Assembly (NCBI RefSeq): GCF_042219825.1
Contig: NZ_JBHJHQ010000009.1
Location: 124,001 to 188,000 of the forward strand
Origin: JBHJHP01 sp042219825
GTDB lineage: Bacteria > Bacteroidota > Bacteroidia > Bacteroidales > UBA5342
Direction: 5' to 3'
DNA: 64,000 nucleotides
Shown: piece after piece, positions 24,171-33,517 of the stretch
Layout of the letters: each line of letters opens with the position of its first letter
Numbering within the stretch: the stretch's first letter is position 1
Made by a program: the position numbers and the translations under genes
The notes under the pieces: model-generated
What the model saw: the letters and a program-made list of their open reading frames with translations, nothing else
Database searches by the model: none
Told to the model about the DNA's origin: nothing

Positions 24171-24369
24171 CAACCACACCTTCAGCGTGGGTATTCACTA
24201 CGTTCATCAACCTGACATTGCATGTCAGGTTGCAGTCAGAGAGGCTTTCAGCCTCAGTAATACACATTCTGCAGGTCAACTCAAGTCCGAAGGACAAAGC
24301 GAACTTAACCCGGTACGAAGTGCCGGGTGCTGGCTGGCGTGCCGGATCAGCCTGTAGGGCTGACTGAAA
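24171..24369. repeat. REP-like composite repeat, right copy
   Basis: Direct repeat of 23454-23653, about 94% identical by eye. The fourth hairpin is weakened by substitutions (GGACAAAGCGAACTT), whereas the others are kept. It begins 4 bp after the transposase stop. Confidence 0.85.
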
Positions 24370-24384
24370 CCATGTACTAAATTA

Positions 24385-25896
24385 TTATCCCTGATGTTGT
24401 TTATTGAGCAAATCAAGAACCGTTTTTACAGGATTAAATGTTGTGGCAGGTACTTCAACAAATGCCGTATTCCAGTCACTCATAGCTCCATTCCATAATC
24501 CGGGTAACTCCATCGCTTTCAAGACTTTTCCGCCCTGAGATTTCTCTGCAATAAAACCCGTATCTGGATCTCTGTATGTCATCAGATCGAATTTGTTTCC
24601 TTTAAAATCCCTGACCCCACAAACAAGGTCCGTAATATTGGCATATTTTGACGAGCTCAGAATATCGACCTGTGCCGGGTTATCCAGGTTAACCTGTGCT
24701 GTTTCAACCAACTGCAGGCTTTCTGAACCATCAGGATGCTTCACCCAGAACGGGCCACCACCGGTATTGCTGCTTTGGATCACCCCACAAATTCTCAAAG
24801 GCCTGTTAAGTTTAGTGTACAGAAAAGCCGCCTTTTCCTTTTCACTCAACTCATTAAATAATCCGGGTATTTTATACCCTAGTTTGGTATCCATGAAATG
24901 CAGGATTTCTTTTTCCATGTCTCCCTCAATTGACTGGGAATTATTAAGTATCCTGCAATAGTCAAATATTTTTTCCTGAATGTCAATTAATACACCACCC
25001 AGAGCTTTTTTATAATCAATGGTATCCTGAATTAGCCACTGTGCAGCAACATTGTCAATATTCTTGATAAAGATGATATCTGCATCAATAGCATCCAGAT
25101 TCTGTAACAGTGCGCCATGGCCTCCCGGACGGAATAATAATTCTCCATTTTCTTTTCTGACCAGTTGATTATCAAGATCTACAGCAATAGTATCCGTAAC
25201 TTTATCCTGTATGGAAAAGGTAATCTCATAATGCTTATTAAACTGTTTTTCCAGTACGGGAACCGATTTTGCCAGGTATGATTTGATGAGATCCATATGT
25301 TCCTCTGAAACCGTAAAATGTAAGGAAACCTTATTGTCTGATCCGGCACAATATAACGAACCTTCTACCAAATGTTCATCAATGGCTTTAGCCGTATTCC
25401 CATCCGTATATTTATGAAACGTCAATAAAGCTTTAGGTAAGTTTCCGTAACTGAGTCCATCATCCGATAATAAAAGTTCAACTACCTTCTTATCCTTGTT
25501 TTTAATGAGATTATCTGCATCATTTCCCAACAGAGCTTTTAATTCTTCTGAAAATGCGAAACGGCCAATTCCGCTAAAAAAAGCCTGTACATCCCTGTCA
25601 TCACTGCTGACCTGTCCTTCAAGAAAGTTATAAAGATTTTTAAACATCCTGCTTGCAGCTCCTGATGCAGGAACAAACTTCACCAGTTGCCTGCCTTCAC
25701 TTTCAGTTTCATATTTTGCAATGTATTGTTTCAATTCATCAGCGGATAGTTTATAAAGTCCGTTTCCCTCTGAAATAGTGCTGTATAATTTAATATCGGG
25801 AAACCCGTTAACAAAACGATCCAATTGAGAGGTTACTTCTTCCGGCTGTTTACCAAGTGCTTTTATCTGAGCCAAATCATGCTGAGCAAATTCCAT
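24385..25896 (-). CDS. DUF4301 family protein
   Basis: 503 residues of the Bacteroidota DUF4301 family: FVPASGAASRMFKNLYNFLEG near residue 75-95 and RPGGHGALLQNLDAIDADIIFIKNIDNVA near 250-280 resemble sugar-nucleotidyltransferase-type phosphate and nucleotide loops, suggesting an NTP-transferase-like fold. HPDGSESLQLVETAQVNL and LVCGVRDFKGNKFDL are further conserved blocks. No signal peptide; cytoplasmic. It stands alone between two copies of the hairpin repeat. The reaction is unknown. Confidence 0.8.
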   Translation of the reverse strand: MEFAQHDLAQIKALGKQPEEVTSQLDRFVNGFPDIKLYSTISEGNGLYKLSADELKQYIAKYETESEGRQLVKFVPASGAASRMFKNLYNFLEGQVSSDDRDVQAFFSGIGRFAFSEELKALLGNDADNLIKNKDKKVVELLLSDDGLSYGNLPKALLTFHKYTDGNTAKAIDEHLVEGSLYCAGSDNKVSLHFTVSEEHMDLIKSYLAKSVPVLEKQFNKHYEITFSIQDKVTDTIAVDLDNQLVRKENGELLFRPGGHGALLQNLDAIDADIIFIKNIDNVAAQWLIQDTIDYKKALGGVLIDIQEKIFDYCRILNNSQSIEGDMEKEILHFMDTKLGYKIPGLFNELSEKEKAAFLYTKLNRPLRICGVIQSSNTGGGPFWVKHPDGSESLQLVETAQVNLDNPAQVDILSSSKYANITDLVCGVRDFKGNKFDLMTYRDPDTGFIAEKSQGGKVLKAMELPGLWNGAMSDWNTAFVEVPATTFNPVKTVLDLLNKQHQG

Positions 25897-26023
25897 GTTG
25901 TCAAAAAATTAATGAGGTAATAATTAAGAAATCGCTTTAAAAAAGCGATTCAATTCGTTATTGGTACAAAGATATATTATTCAAATGTTTGATAAAACCG
26001 GATCGCTATTTATATTAATCTTT

Positions 26024-26214
26024 CAACCACACTTTCAGCGTGGATATTCACTTCGTTCATCAACCTGACATTGCATGTCAGGTTGTAGTCATAGAGGCTT
26101 TCAGCCTCAAATTAAATAATATACCTGTTGAAAAAACAATCCGAAGAACTGAACTATTTTAACGGGTGTGTGTATAAAGAAATAGGACGCCGGATCAGAA
26201 TGAAGAGCTGACTG
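26024..26214. repeat. REP-like composite repeat, decayed third copy
   Basis: Same orientation as the other two copies. The first ~85 bp, with the first three hairpins, are nearly intact; the middle (26108-26185) has lost the fourth and fifth hairpins, and only fragments of the last (CGGATCAG, GAGCTGACTG) remain. No transposase is attached. Confidence 0.75.
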
Positions 26215-26229
26215 ATGTACAATCCGAAT

Positions 26230-28659
26230 CTAATTTATAGTCTTAATTGTTGTTGATGCACTGTTTAAGCCTTCAGAATTGACTGTCAATGTTATATCAC
26301 CGGATTTTCGCAGACTCTTAACGACTACCATTGCACGCCCATGCCATGCATTTCGTATCGTCCCAACGTATAATGTTTTATCCTTCAGGTCAGCATTATC
26401 CACGCCTATAATCTCTCCGGGACCTTTAATACTAAATACCATTTCATTTTCTGCATTGGGATCAACAAATCCTTTGTCATCCGTTAATTCAACAATAATG
26501 TAGGATAAATCCTGACCATCAGCCGAAATGGTGGCGCGATCCGGATTTAAACGAATTCCCGTAGCCTGTCCGGCCGTATTCAGTTCAACCTTTTCTATCT
26601 CTTTACCGTTTGTTACGCCAACTGCTTTAAGTGTCCCCGCCTGATACGGTACTGAAAACGTTGCTTTAAACTGCTGATCAACCGAAATTTTTTGTTCTGC
26701 AATCAAAGAATTATTCAGATACAGCCTTACTGATGGAAATTTGCTATACACTTCAACCTCAATGTCCTTTCCTTCATGTCCCGGCCAGGTCCAGCTTTCC
26801 CAGGTAGGCCATACAGCCCACATAGTTAATCGGATCTGCCCGTTATCCGGATTTGGTTCTTTTACCGCCATATACAGCTTTTCGGTATCATTGTAAAGCA
26901 TGCTACGATAATGCGAAATAGGTTTACGCCAACCGGTAAGATCTATATCGCCACAATAGGCACCATGCCACGGATAAAGATTGGCCTCCCAATGTTCTCC
27001 ACGTGGTTCTCCCGGATAATAATAACGTCCTATCCCGGATTCACCAAGGTAATCCATGGCAGTCCAAACAAAATCACCGATGATATAATTGTGCTTGCTG
27101 ACCAGGCTCCAGATATTAAATGCATTTCGGGGATAGGACTCAGTATTTACAATAATCCTATCCGGCACACGCTTATGATCAGACTCTGCCATATGGAGTT
27201 GATAATTGTAACCACACACATCGTGAACTGCCATCAATGGATCAAAAATCTCCCATCCCTGTCCCCATGTGGTCATAGCCGAAGTTACCGGACGTGTCGG
27301 ATCAATCTCTCTGACTTTATCTGCAAGCATTTTTGCTGTTTCAACAGCTTCCGGTTTGGTGCGTTCTATAATTTCATTCCCTATGCTCCACATAATAACT
27401 GATGGATGGTTCCTGTCTCTCAGCACCATAGATGAGAGATCATGCTCCCAATATTCATCAAAATAGATGGAATAATCATACGGAGCCTGTGGTGCTTTTG
27501 CAGTCCTCCAACCATCAAAAGCCTCATCAATAACAAGTAAACCTAAACGATCGCAGGCGTCCAAAAATGCCTGTGAAGGTGGATTGTGAGACGTTCTTAC
27601 AGCATTGAATCCAGCCTCTTTTAATAATTCAACTTTTCTTTCTTCGGCACGGTCATATGCTTTGGCTCCCAGACAACCGTTGTCATGATGCACACAACCA
27701 CCGTTGAGTAAAACTTTCTCGCCATTCAATAAAAAGCCTTCTTCAGCACTGAAACTGATTGAACGAATCCCGAAATTCTGAACTTCCCGATCCGTTATGA
27801 TATCACCTTTTTTAATCTGAATCTGTGCCCTGTAAAGGTTTGGTTCATCCGTAGTCCATAATAACGGATCCTTTACATTCAATTCCTGTTCAATTTCCTT
27901 TTCCGAATTTGCAGGAAGTACTACTGTGACATCATTTGCGCCTGACTCCTTCTTGTTTTTATCTGAAATCCGTGTTGCCAATACAATTTCCTGATCCTCA
28001 TTTGTTTCATTTTTTACCAATGTCCGGATATTTACTACTGCTTTCGTTTCACTAACATCAGGCGTTGTAACAGCGATCCCCCACTGACCAATGTGAACTG
28101 AGTCTGTCACCACCATCCACACATGCCGGTATATGCCCGAACCACTATACCAGCGACAGTTCTTCTGTTTTGAATTATCCACTTTAACGGCCAGCACATT
28201 ATCACCTTCTTTCAGGTAGGGCGTCAGGTCCCTATAAAATGAGGTATATCCGTAGGGTTGACTCCCAAGTGCCTGTCCGTTGATAAATACCCGGGCATTC
28301 ATATAAACACCACCAAAATATGCGGATACAAGTTTACCCTTCCAGTCTTCCGGCATTTGAAATGTTTTGCGATACCAGCCTGCTCCCATCGGATAAAAGC
28401 CGCCTTCCCCTTCTGAAGGGTTGTTGATATCTGATTTTCCCTCAATGCTCCAGTCGTGTGGCAAATCAAGATGGCGCCATCCGGAATCGTCAAAATCCGG
28501 TTTTGCGGCATCAGGATAATCACCCAATGCAAATTTCCAATCGAAATCGAACAATTGTTTTCTTTCAGGATTTTCATTTTGCTGCTCTGATGCATTGCTA
28601 CATGCAGAAATAACTAAAACTGTGAGCAGCAGACTGAAGAATTTTTTAGCCATCGTCAT
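26230..28659 (-). CDS. GH2 family beta-galactosidase-like lipoprotein
   Basis: 809 residues. Lipoprotein signal with Cys20 (LVISACSN). Domains: GH2 sugar-binding (about 35-190), immunoglobulin-like (190-300), TIM barrel (300-590) with acid/base Glu429 (WSIGNEI) and nucleophile Glu507 (NTESYP), then C-terminal DUF4982-like and Ig-like domains. The conserved RTSHNPPSQAFLDACDRLGLLVIDEAFDGW is present. It probably removes terminal beta-galactose (or a related sugar) at the cell surface or in the periplasm. Last gene of a leftward operon after two GH27 enzymes (32 bp gap), suggesting joint attack on a galactose-rich glycan. Confidence 0.9.
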   Translation of the reverse strand: MTMAKKFFSLLLTVLVISACSNASEQQNENPERKQLFDFDWKFALGDYPDAAKPDFDDSGWRHLDLPHDWSIEGKSDINNPSEGEGGFYPMGAGWYRKTFQMPEDWKGKLVSAYFGGVYMNARVFINGQALGSQPYGYTSFYRDLTPYLKEGDNVLAVKVDNSKQKNCRWYSGSGIYRHVWMVVTDSVHIGQWGIAVTTPDVSETKAVVNIRTLVKNETNEDQEIVLATRISDKNKKESGANDVTVVLPANSEKEIEQELNVKDPLLWTTDEPNLYRAQIQIKKGDIITDREVQNFGIRSISFSAEEGFLLNGEKVLLNGGCVHHDNGCLGAKAYDRAEERKVELLKEAGFNAVRTSHNPPSQAFLDACDRLGLLVIDEAFDGWRTAKAPQAPYDYSIYFDEYWEHDLSSMVLRDRNHPSVIMWSIGNEIIERTKPEAVETAKMLADKVREIDPTRPVTSAMTTWGQGWEIFDPLMAVHDVCGYNYQLHMAESDHKRVPDRIIVNTESYPRNAFNIWSLVSKHNYIIGDFVWTAMDYLGESGIGRYYYPGEPRGEHWEANLYPWHGAYCGDIDLTGWRKPISHYRSMLYNDTEKLYMAVKEPNPDNGQIRLTMWAVWPTWESWTWPGHEGKDIEVEVYSKFPSVRLYLNNSLIAEQKISVDQQFKATFSVPYQAGTLKAVGVTNGKEIEKVELNTAGQATGIRLNPDRATISADGQDLSYIIVELTDDKGFVDPNAENEMVFSIKGPGEIIGVDNADLKDKTLYVGTIRNAWHGRAMVVVKSLRKSGDITLTVNSEGLNSASTTIKTIN

Positions 28660-28691
28660 TTTATTAATCTTATTTTATCCTCCCGCAAAAT

Positions 28692-31523
28692 TTAGAGAAC
28701 TGCTTTCAGTTGCTTTATACTTCCTTTAGCTATGACCTCAATCAAAACTGTACCCTTTGCACCGATTTTCTCCACATCAGAAGATGCCGTAAATTCATCC
28801 AGCTTTCGACCGTTTATATTATATACAACTACTTTATCTCCCTGATGTAAACCATTAAGATAATTCAATCCGCCCATAGATGTAATCCATAACTTCAGGG
28901 TTATTGTTTCTCCGCTAAGAGCTGTGTGATCCTTTGTTACCGTTACAGATACCGGGTTAGTTACGGAAGAACTGAACAAGGTATTCCCACCGTAGCTAGC
29001 AGTAAAGGTATAGTTACCTTCTGTCAGTAACACGGTACTATATTCGGCCACCCCTGAAGCATTCAACTCAATGTTTGCAATAAGAGAATCATTCTGATAG
29101 ATCTGTACCCAGCCACTTATTGTATCTGTTGTTTCAGCTGTTTTGCTCACATCCACTGTGAGGGTCAGATTTTCATCTTCCATAATTTCTGCTGCCGATG
29201 CAGACAAATTAGCTTCAACATCAGCCGACCTGCCAATTGCAGATACACGATACAAGCCTGCACCATGAGTTGCCATGGAAGGAGCAAACTCAGAACCTGA
29301 GTAAGTTCCCAAATCTTCCTTAGCCCACATATCCCTGATACTGCATGATCCATTAAAACCCAAATCAACCAGATTCAATGGAATACTAAGGCTGTCTTTC
29401 ACTGAGGGATCCTGTGTATAAACCAAAAATTCTATTGTAACACCATCAGGAGCATTCAGAACTTCATCATCAAATCCACAGAATGTTTTAAATGTTGTGT
29501 ATCCGGTCGGGAGATTAAATTCTATGATTGAATACGAATTGACTCCAAACCCATTTGTGTAACTTTTGCCATTCACCCTAAGTGTATTACCATCAAGGCT
29601 CAGGTTTTTCCTGACACTAGCCCAGCCACTTGTAGCACTTACCCAGTTTAATGAGGTCAGCAGCAATGAATCTCCGTTCTCCATATAAATAGCAGGATTA
29701 ATCCAGTCACCGTGGTCATAATTAAAATTATCACCGGCATCAGTCACCACCAGATAGAGCTTTTCCGCACCTGTAATATCAGCCATCAGTGTATCTCCTT
29801 CACGGCCAATTGTCCTGCTGATTCGTCCGCTGTTCGCCAGTGCTGTATGCACATTTACCTCACGAACCGTAGGATCCTGGTTGGCAATCATAAACTCAAC
29901 TGTTGAACCGCAGGCCTGGCTTGTACCGCCAATATCAAGTCCGGCAAAAGCTTTAAAGCCTACAGTATTTTCAGGAATACTGTATAGCACGATGGACTGA
30001 GGATGCGTCCCCAGACCTTTTGCATATGTAGTTCCTTTCACATTTAATGTACCACCTGAAATACTTTTATTCTTCTGAACCGAATTCCAACCTGCCGAGG
30101 CGTATTCCCAGTCCATATCGGAAAGCAATGTTGAATCACCGTTATCAAAATAAATATACGGACTGATCCAGTCAGCATGATCACAATCGTAACCGTCTCC
30201 CGCATCCGTAACAATAAGGTATAATTCTTTACTCCCGGCGGGAATACTGATATCTATATTCACACCATAGCCATCCGTTAATGTGGATATCGTACCGCTG
30301 CGGTACAGCAAATCTTTTGTGCTGACAAAACCATCACCTCCACTGTTAAACAAGGCCACAAACTTATCACCTGTTACCGGATCATCAGCAGTCCAGCTCA
30401 CCACTTCATTTTCCTTGTACCACTCTTTGTTATTGACTGACAATTTGTGCATTCCCAGTACCTCCTTATTGGTAATGAGCGAATCTGTAAAACTCTGGTT
30501 ATCCGGCAGATTACCACCAAACATCAGTGGCGAACGAAAAATGCTCCACAAGGTCATCAGGGTATATTGTTCCGGTTCAGTAAAATTGGTATACCGGTTG
30601 GTAGCACGTTCGCCGCGAATAAATTTTCCTAATGGAAGCATATCAGCATCCGGCCATCCACCCGGGGAGATATAAGGTGCCCATTCGGCACACTTTGTAA
30701 AAGAATAATTCAGCTGACTCCAGTTATCCCAGAAATCATCCACTGTTCGCCACATATTGGCATGATTCTTTGCATGATCGTGCTCATCCAGCGGTGTTGC
30801 TCCGGGCGACATGCTTAAGACCATTGGTCTGCCACTGTTATCAATGGCATTACGAATCATCTCAATTTCATCCGAATGATATGGACGTGAAAGGTCATCT
30901 ACTTTTACAAAGTCCACACCCCACGAAGCATACAATTCAAAAATAGAATTATAGTATTCCTGAGCTCCGTCTTTAGTGGCATCAACCGTATAGTTGTCCT
31001 GCAACCAGGTACACAATGTGTTTGTGTTGTAAATATCGGCTGCCGTTTTTGACTCGTACCCTTTTATCGGCAAAGAATTTGTTATAGCCTTTCTCGGTAC
31101 GCCGCGCATGATGTGTATTCCGAATTTCAATCCTTTGGCATGTATATAATCTGCCAGAGGTTTAAACCCGGCTCCATTGGCTGCTGAAGGAAACCGTGTT
31201 GGAGAAGGCATATACCGACCGTATTCATCGTATATGAAAGTTGAATTATTAAAGCTATTATAAGAACCTGAAGTCTGGTTATCTACATACCAGCGAATAT
31301 CCACAACAATATATTCCCAACCATAATCCTTCAGATTTTCAGCCATATAATCTGCATTAGCCTTTACTTCAGATTCTACAACCGACGGTCCAAAACAGTC
31401 CCAGCTGTTCCAACCCATTGGTGGAGTTACAGCCCACTTCTGAAACGGAAGTTCTTTCCCTGTCTGGGCAAAAGTAAAAGGAGAAATGAGAACTAAAAGA
31501 ATTATAAGTTTTAACGGTTTCAT
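28692..31523 (-). CDS. GH27 alpha-galactosidase-like enzyme with two NPCBM domains
   Basis: 943 residues with a signal peptide ending at TFAQ (about 20). GH27 catalytic barrel about 25-400: TPPMGWNSWDCFG, nucleophile Asp209 (FVKVDD) and a likely acid/base Asp262 in WRTVDDFWDNW. Two NPCBM-type carbohydrate-binding modules follow (about 405-560 and 560-720), then an Ig-like region (about 750-850) and a C-terminal VVYNINGRKLDEF...LIEV segment that resembles a type IX sorting domain. GH27 acts on alpha-galactose or beta-L-arabinopyranose. Close paralogue of the next gene (31579-33414), from which it differs by the extra modules. Confidence 0.9.
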   Translation of the reverse strand: MKPLKLIILLVLISPFTFAQTGKELPFQKWAVTPPMGWNSWDCFGPSVVESEVKANADYMAENLKDYGWEYIVVDIRWYVDNQTSGSYNSFNNSTFIYDEYGRYMPSPTRFPSAANGAGFKPLADYIHAKGLKFGIHIMRGVPRKAITNSLPIKGYESKTAADIYNTNTLCTWLQDNYTVDATKDGAQEYYNSIFELYASWGVDFVKVDDLSRPYHSDEIEMIRNAIDNSGRPMVLSMSPGATPLDEHDHAKNHANMWRTVDDFWDNWSQLNYSFTKCAEWAPYISPGGWPDADMLPLGKFIRGERATNRYTNFTEPEQYTLMTLWSIFRSPLMFGGNLPDNQSFTDSLITNKEVLGMHKLSVNNKEWYKENEVVSWTADDPVTGDKFVALFNSGGDGFVSTKDLLYRSGTISTLTDGYGVNIDISIPAGSKELYLIVTDAGDGYDCDHADWISPYIYFDNGDSTLLSDMDWEYASAGWNSVQKNKSISGGTLNVKGTTYAKGLGTHPQSIVLYSIPENTVGFKAFAGLDIGGTSQACGSTVEFMIANQDPTVREVNVHTALANSGRISRTIGREGDTLMADITGAEKLYLVVTDAGDNFNYDHGDWINPAIYMENGDSLLLTSLNWVSATSGWASVRKNLSLDGNTLRVNGKSYTNGFGVNSYSIIEFNLPTGYTTFKTFCGFDDEVLNAPDGVTIEFLVYTQDPSVKDSLSIPLNLVDLGFNGSCSIRDMWAKEDLGTYSGSEFAPSMATHGAGLYRVSAIGRSADVEANLSASAAEIMEDENLTLTVDVSKTAETTDTISGWVQIYQNDSLIANIELNASGVAEYSTVLLTEGNYTFTASYGGNTLFSSSVTNPVSVTVTKDHTALSGETITLKLWITSMGGLNYLNGLHQGDKVVVYNINGRKLDEFTASSDVEKIGAKGTVLIEVIAKGSIKQLKAVL

Positions 31524-31578
31524 AATTATATAAATTCAGTTATTTGTAGTTATGCAGATTTGATATTGAGGACAGTAT

Positions 31579-33414
31579 TTATTTAACCGGAGTAATGCGA
31601 TACAAGCCAGCACCATGTGCATTTATTACAGGTTGAACTTCAGATGCGCGAAAGGTACCAAGGTCCTTTTGTTGCCATAAATCACGAATCTTACATTTAC
31701 CTTTATAGCCTAGTTTGTTTAAATCGAGAGGAATCGGTACTGCGTACGTTTCCATATCAGGCTTCGGATCAACAACAGAAACCATAAATTCCACAGTAGA
31801 GCCATCACCAACATGACCTGTTCCTCCAATATCAAGACCGCCAAAAGCTTTAAACCGCACACTGTTTTCAGGAATCAGGTATTTTATAATTGATTGCGAA
31901 TGTGTACCGATGCCATTTTTATATTCTGTCCCTTTAACGTTTAAAGCTCTTGCCGTAACGCTTTTGTTTTTATGCACTTCGCCCCATCCTGCTTTTGCTG
32001 AAACCCACGAAAGATCGGCTAGCTGAACAGAATCACCATTAGACAGATATATCAACGGGTTTATCCAGTCAGCATGGTCATAATTATATCCATCACCATT
32101 ATCATCCACTATCAGATATAATTCCTTGCTTCCCTCCGGCAATTTAATATCAATATATTCACCATAACCATCTGTAAGCCTTGATACTGTTCCACTGCGG
32201 TACAATAGTTTATTGGAACTTACAAACTCATTTCCACCTATATTGAATAAGCCCACAAATTTATCTTTACCCTTAGGATCGTCAGCAGTCCAGGCAACTT
32301 TATCGTTCCGGTTGAACCATTCTTTATTGTTTACTGAAGCATTATGCACATAAAGAACTTCCTCGTTAGTCAATAAAGAATTTGTAAAATCATCATTATC
32401 AGGCAAGTGACCGCCAAACATAAGCGGCGATTTAAACATAGTCCATAAGGTCATCAGTGTATACTGCTCGTCTTTAGTGAAATTGGTGTACCTGTCTGCT
32501 CCCCTTTCACCGCGAATTGATAAATGTCCCAAAGGCAACATATCTGCATCGGGCCAGGCGCCGGGTGATATGTAAGGGGCCCATTCGGCACATTTACCAA
32601 AGGAATAGTTCAGCTGCGTCCAGTTATCCCAAAAATCGTCAATGGTACGCCACATATTGGCATGGTTTTTTGCATGTTCATGCTGATCCAGTGGTGTGGC
32701 ACCCGGTGACATACTAAACACAATTGGTCTGCCGGTCTGATCAATAGCATTGCGAATCATTTCTATTTCATCGGCATGATAGGGTCTGGATAAATCATCA
32801 ACCTTAATAAAATCAACTCCCCACGATGCGTATAGGTCAAGAATAGAATTATAATACTCCTGTGCCCCTGCTTTCCCTTTTACAACCGTAAAATTATCCT
32901 TTAACCAGGTACATTCCAATTTATTGGAATATATCTGATCCGCCGTTATATCAGTACCCAAAACCGGCATTTTATTATAAACAGCTTCCTTTGGAACCCC
33001 GCGCATGATATGTATACCGAATTTTAATCCTAATCCGTGCACATAATCAGCCAGTGGTTTAAATCCGGCTCCGTTAGCTGCAGAAGGGAAACGTTTAGGT
33101 GATGGCATATATCGTCCGTATTTATCCAAAACAAAGTCAGAGTTTCTGTAGGCATTGTAATGCCCCGTGGTTTGATTTTCAACATACCAGCGAATATCAA
33201 CCACTATATACTGCCAACCAAATTTTTTCAGATTATCAGCCATATAATCGGCATTGGCTTTGACTTCAGATTCCACAACAGAAGGACCAAAGCAATCCCA
33301 GCTGTTCCAACCCATGGGAGGTATCAGTGCCCATTCATGAAAATCGCTACCCGTCTGTGCGTTTACAGAACCAAACAGAACTATCGCTAAAAGTACAAGT
33401 CTAAAGGTTTTCAT
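31579..33414 (-). CDS. GH27 alpha-galactosidase-like enzyme with one NPCBM domain
   Basis: 611 residues, signal peptide ending at GSVNAQ (20). GH27 barrel with PPMGWNSWDCFG and nucleophile Asp206 (FIKVDD), then one NPCBM module (about 405-570) and a C-terminal strand region matching the end of the module in the neighbour. Extensive identity to the 943-residue paralogue (for example DCFGPSVVESEVKANADYM in both) shows tandem duplication. Upstream of its paralogue by 55 bp and downstream of the fasciclin lipoprotein by 103 bp. Alpha-galactosidase or beta-L-arabinopyranosidase. Confidence 0.9.
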   Translation of the reverse strand: MKTFRLVLLAIVLFGSVNAQTGSDFHEWALIPPMGWNSWDCFGPSVVESEVKANADYMADNLKKFGWQYIVVDIRWYVENQTTGHYNAYRNSDFVLDKYGRYMPSPKRFPSAANGAGFKPLADYVHGLGLKFGIHIMRGVPKEAVYNKMPVLGTDITADQIYSNKLECTWLKDNFTVVKGKAGAQEYYNSILDLYASWGVDFIKVDDLSRPYHADEIEMIRNAIDQTGRPIVFSMSPGATPLDQHEHAKNHANMWRTIDDFWDNWTQLNYSFGKCAEWAPYISPGAWPDADMLPLGHLSIRGERGADRYTNFTKDEQYTLMTLWTMFKSPLMFGGHLPDNDDFTNSLLTNEEVLYVHNASVNNKEWFNRNDKVAWTADDPKGKDKFVGLFNIGGNEFVSSNKLLYRSGTVSRLTDGYGEYIDIKLPEGSKELYLIVDDNGDGYNYDHADWINPLIYLSNGDSVQLADLSWVSAKAGWGEVHKNKSVTARALNVKGTEYKNGIGTHSQSIIKYLIPENSVRFKAFGGLDIGGTGHVGDGSTVEFMVSVVDPKPDMETYAVPIPLDLNKLGYKGKCKIRDLWQQKDLGTFRASEVQPVINAHGAGLYRITPVK

Positions 33415-33517
33415 AGAAAAATAGTTAGTTATATGTTTATCCTTTATGTATCCAAATTATTTGTAATACAATATTCAATTCTGTAAAAATAAGAATATTG
33501 TAATGATAATTAACTTT

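Noticed and set aside
23454..24369. Possible CRISPR array
   Set aside because: There are only two large direct copies around a transposase gene, made of unlike hairpins, without regular repeat-spacer structure or cas genes.
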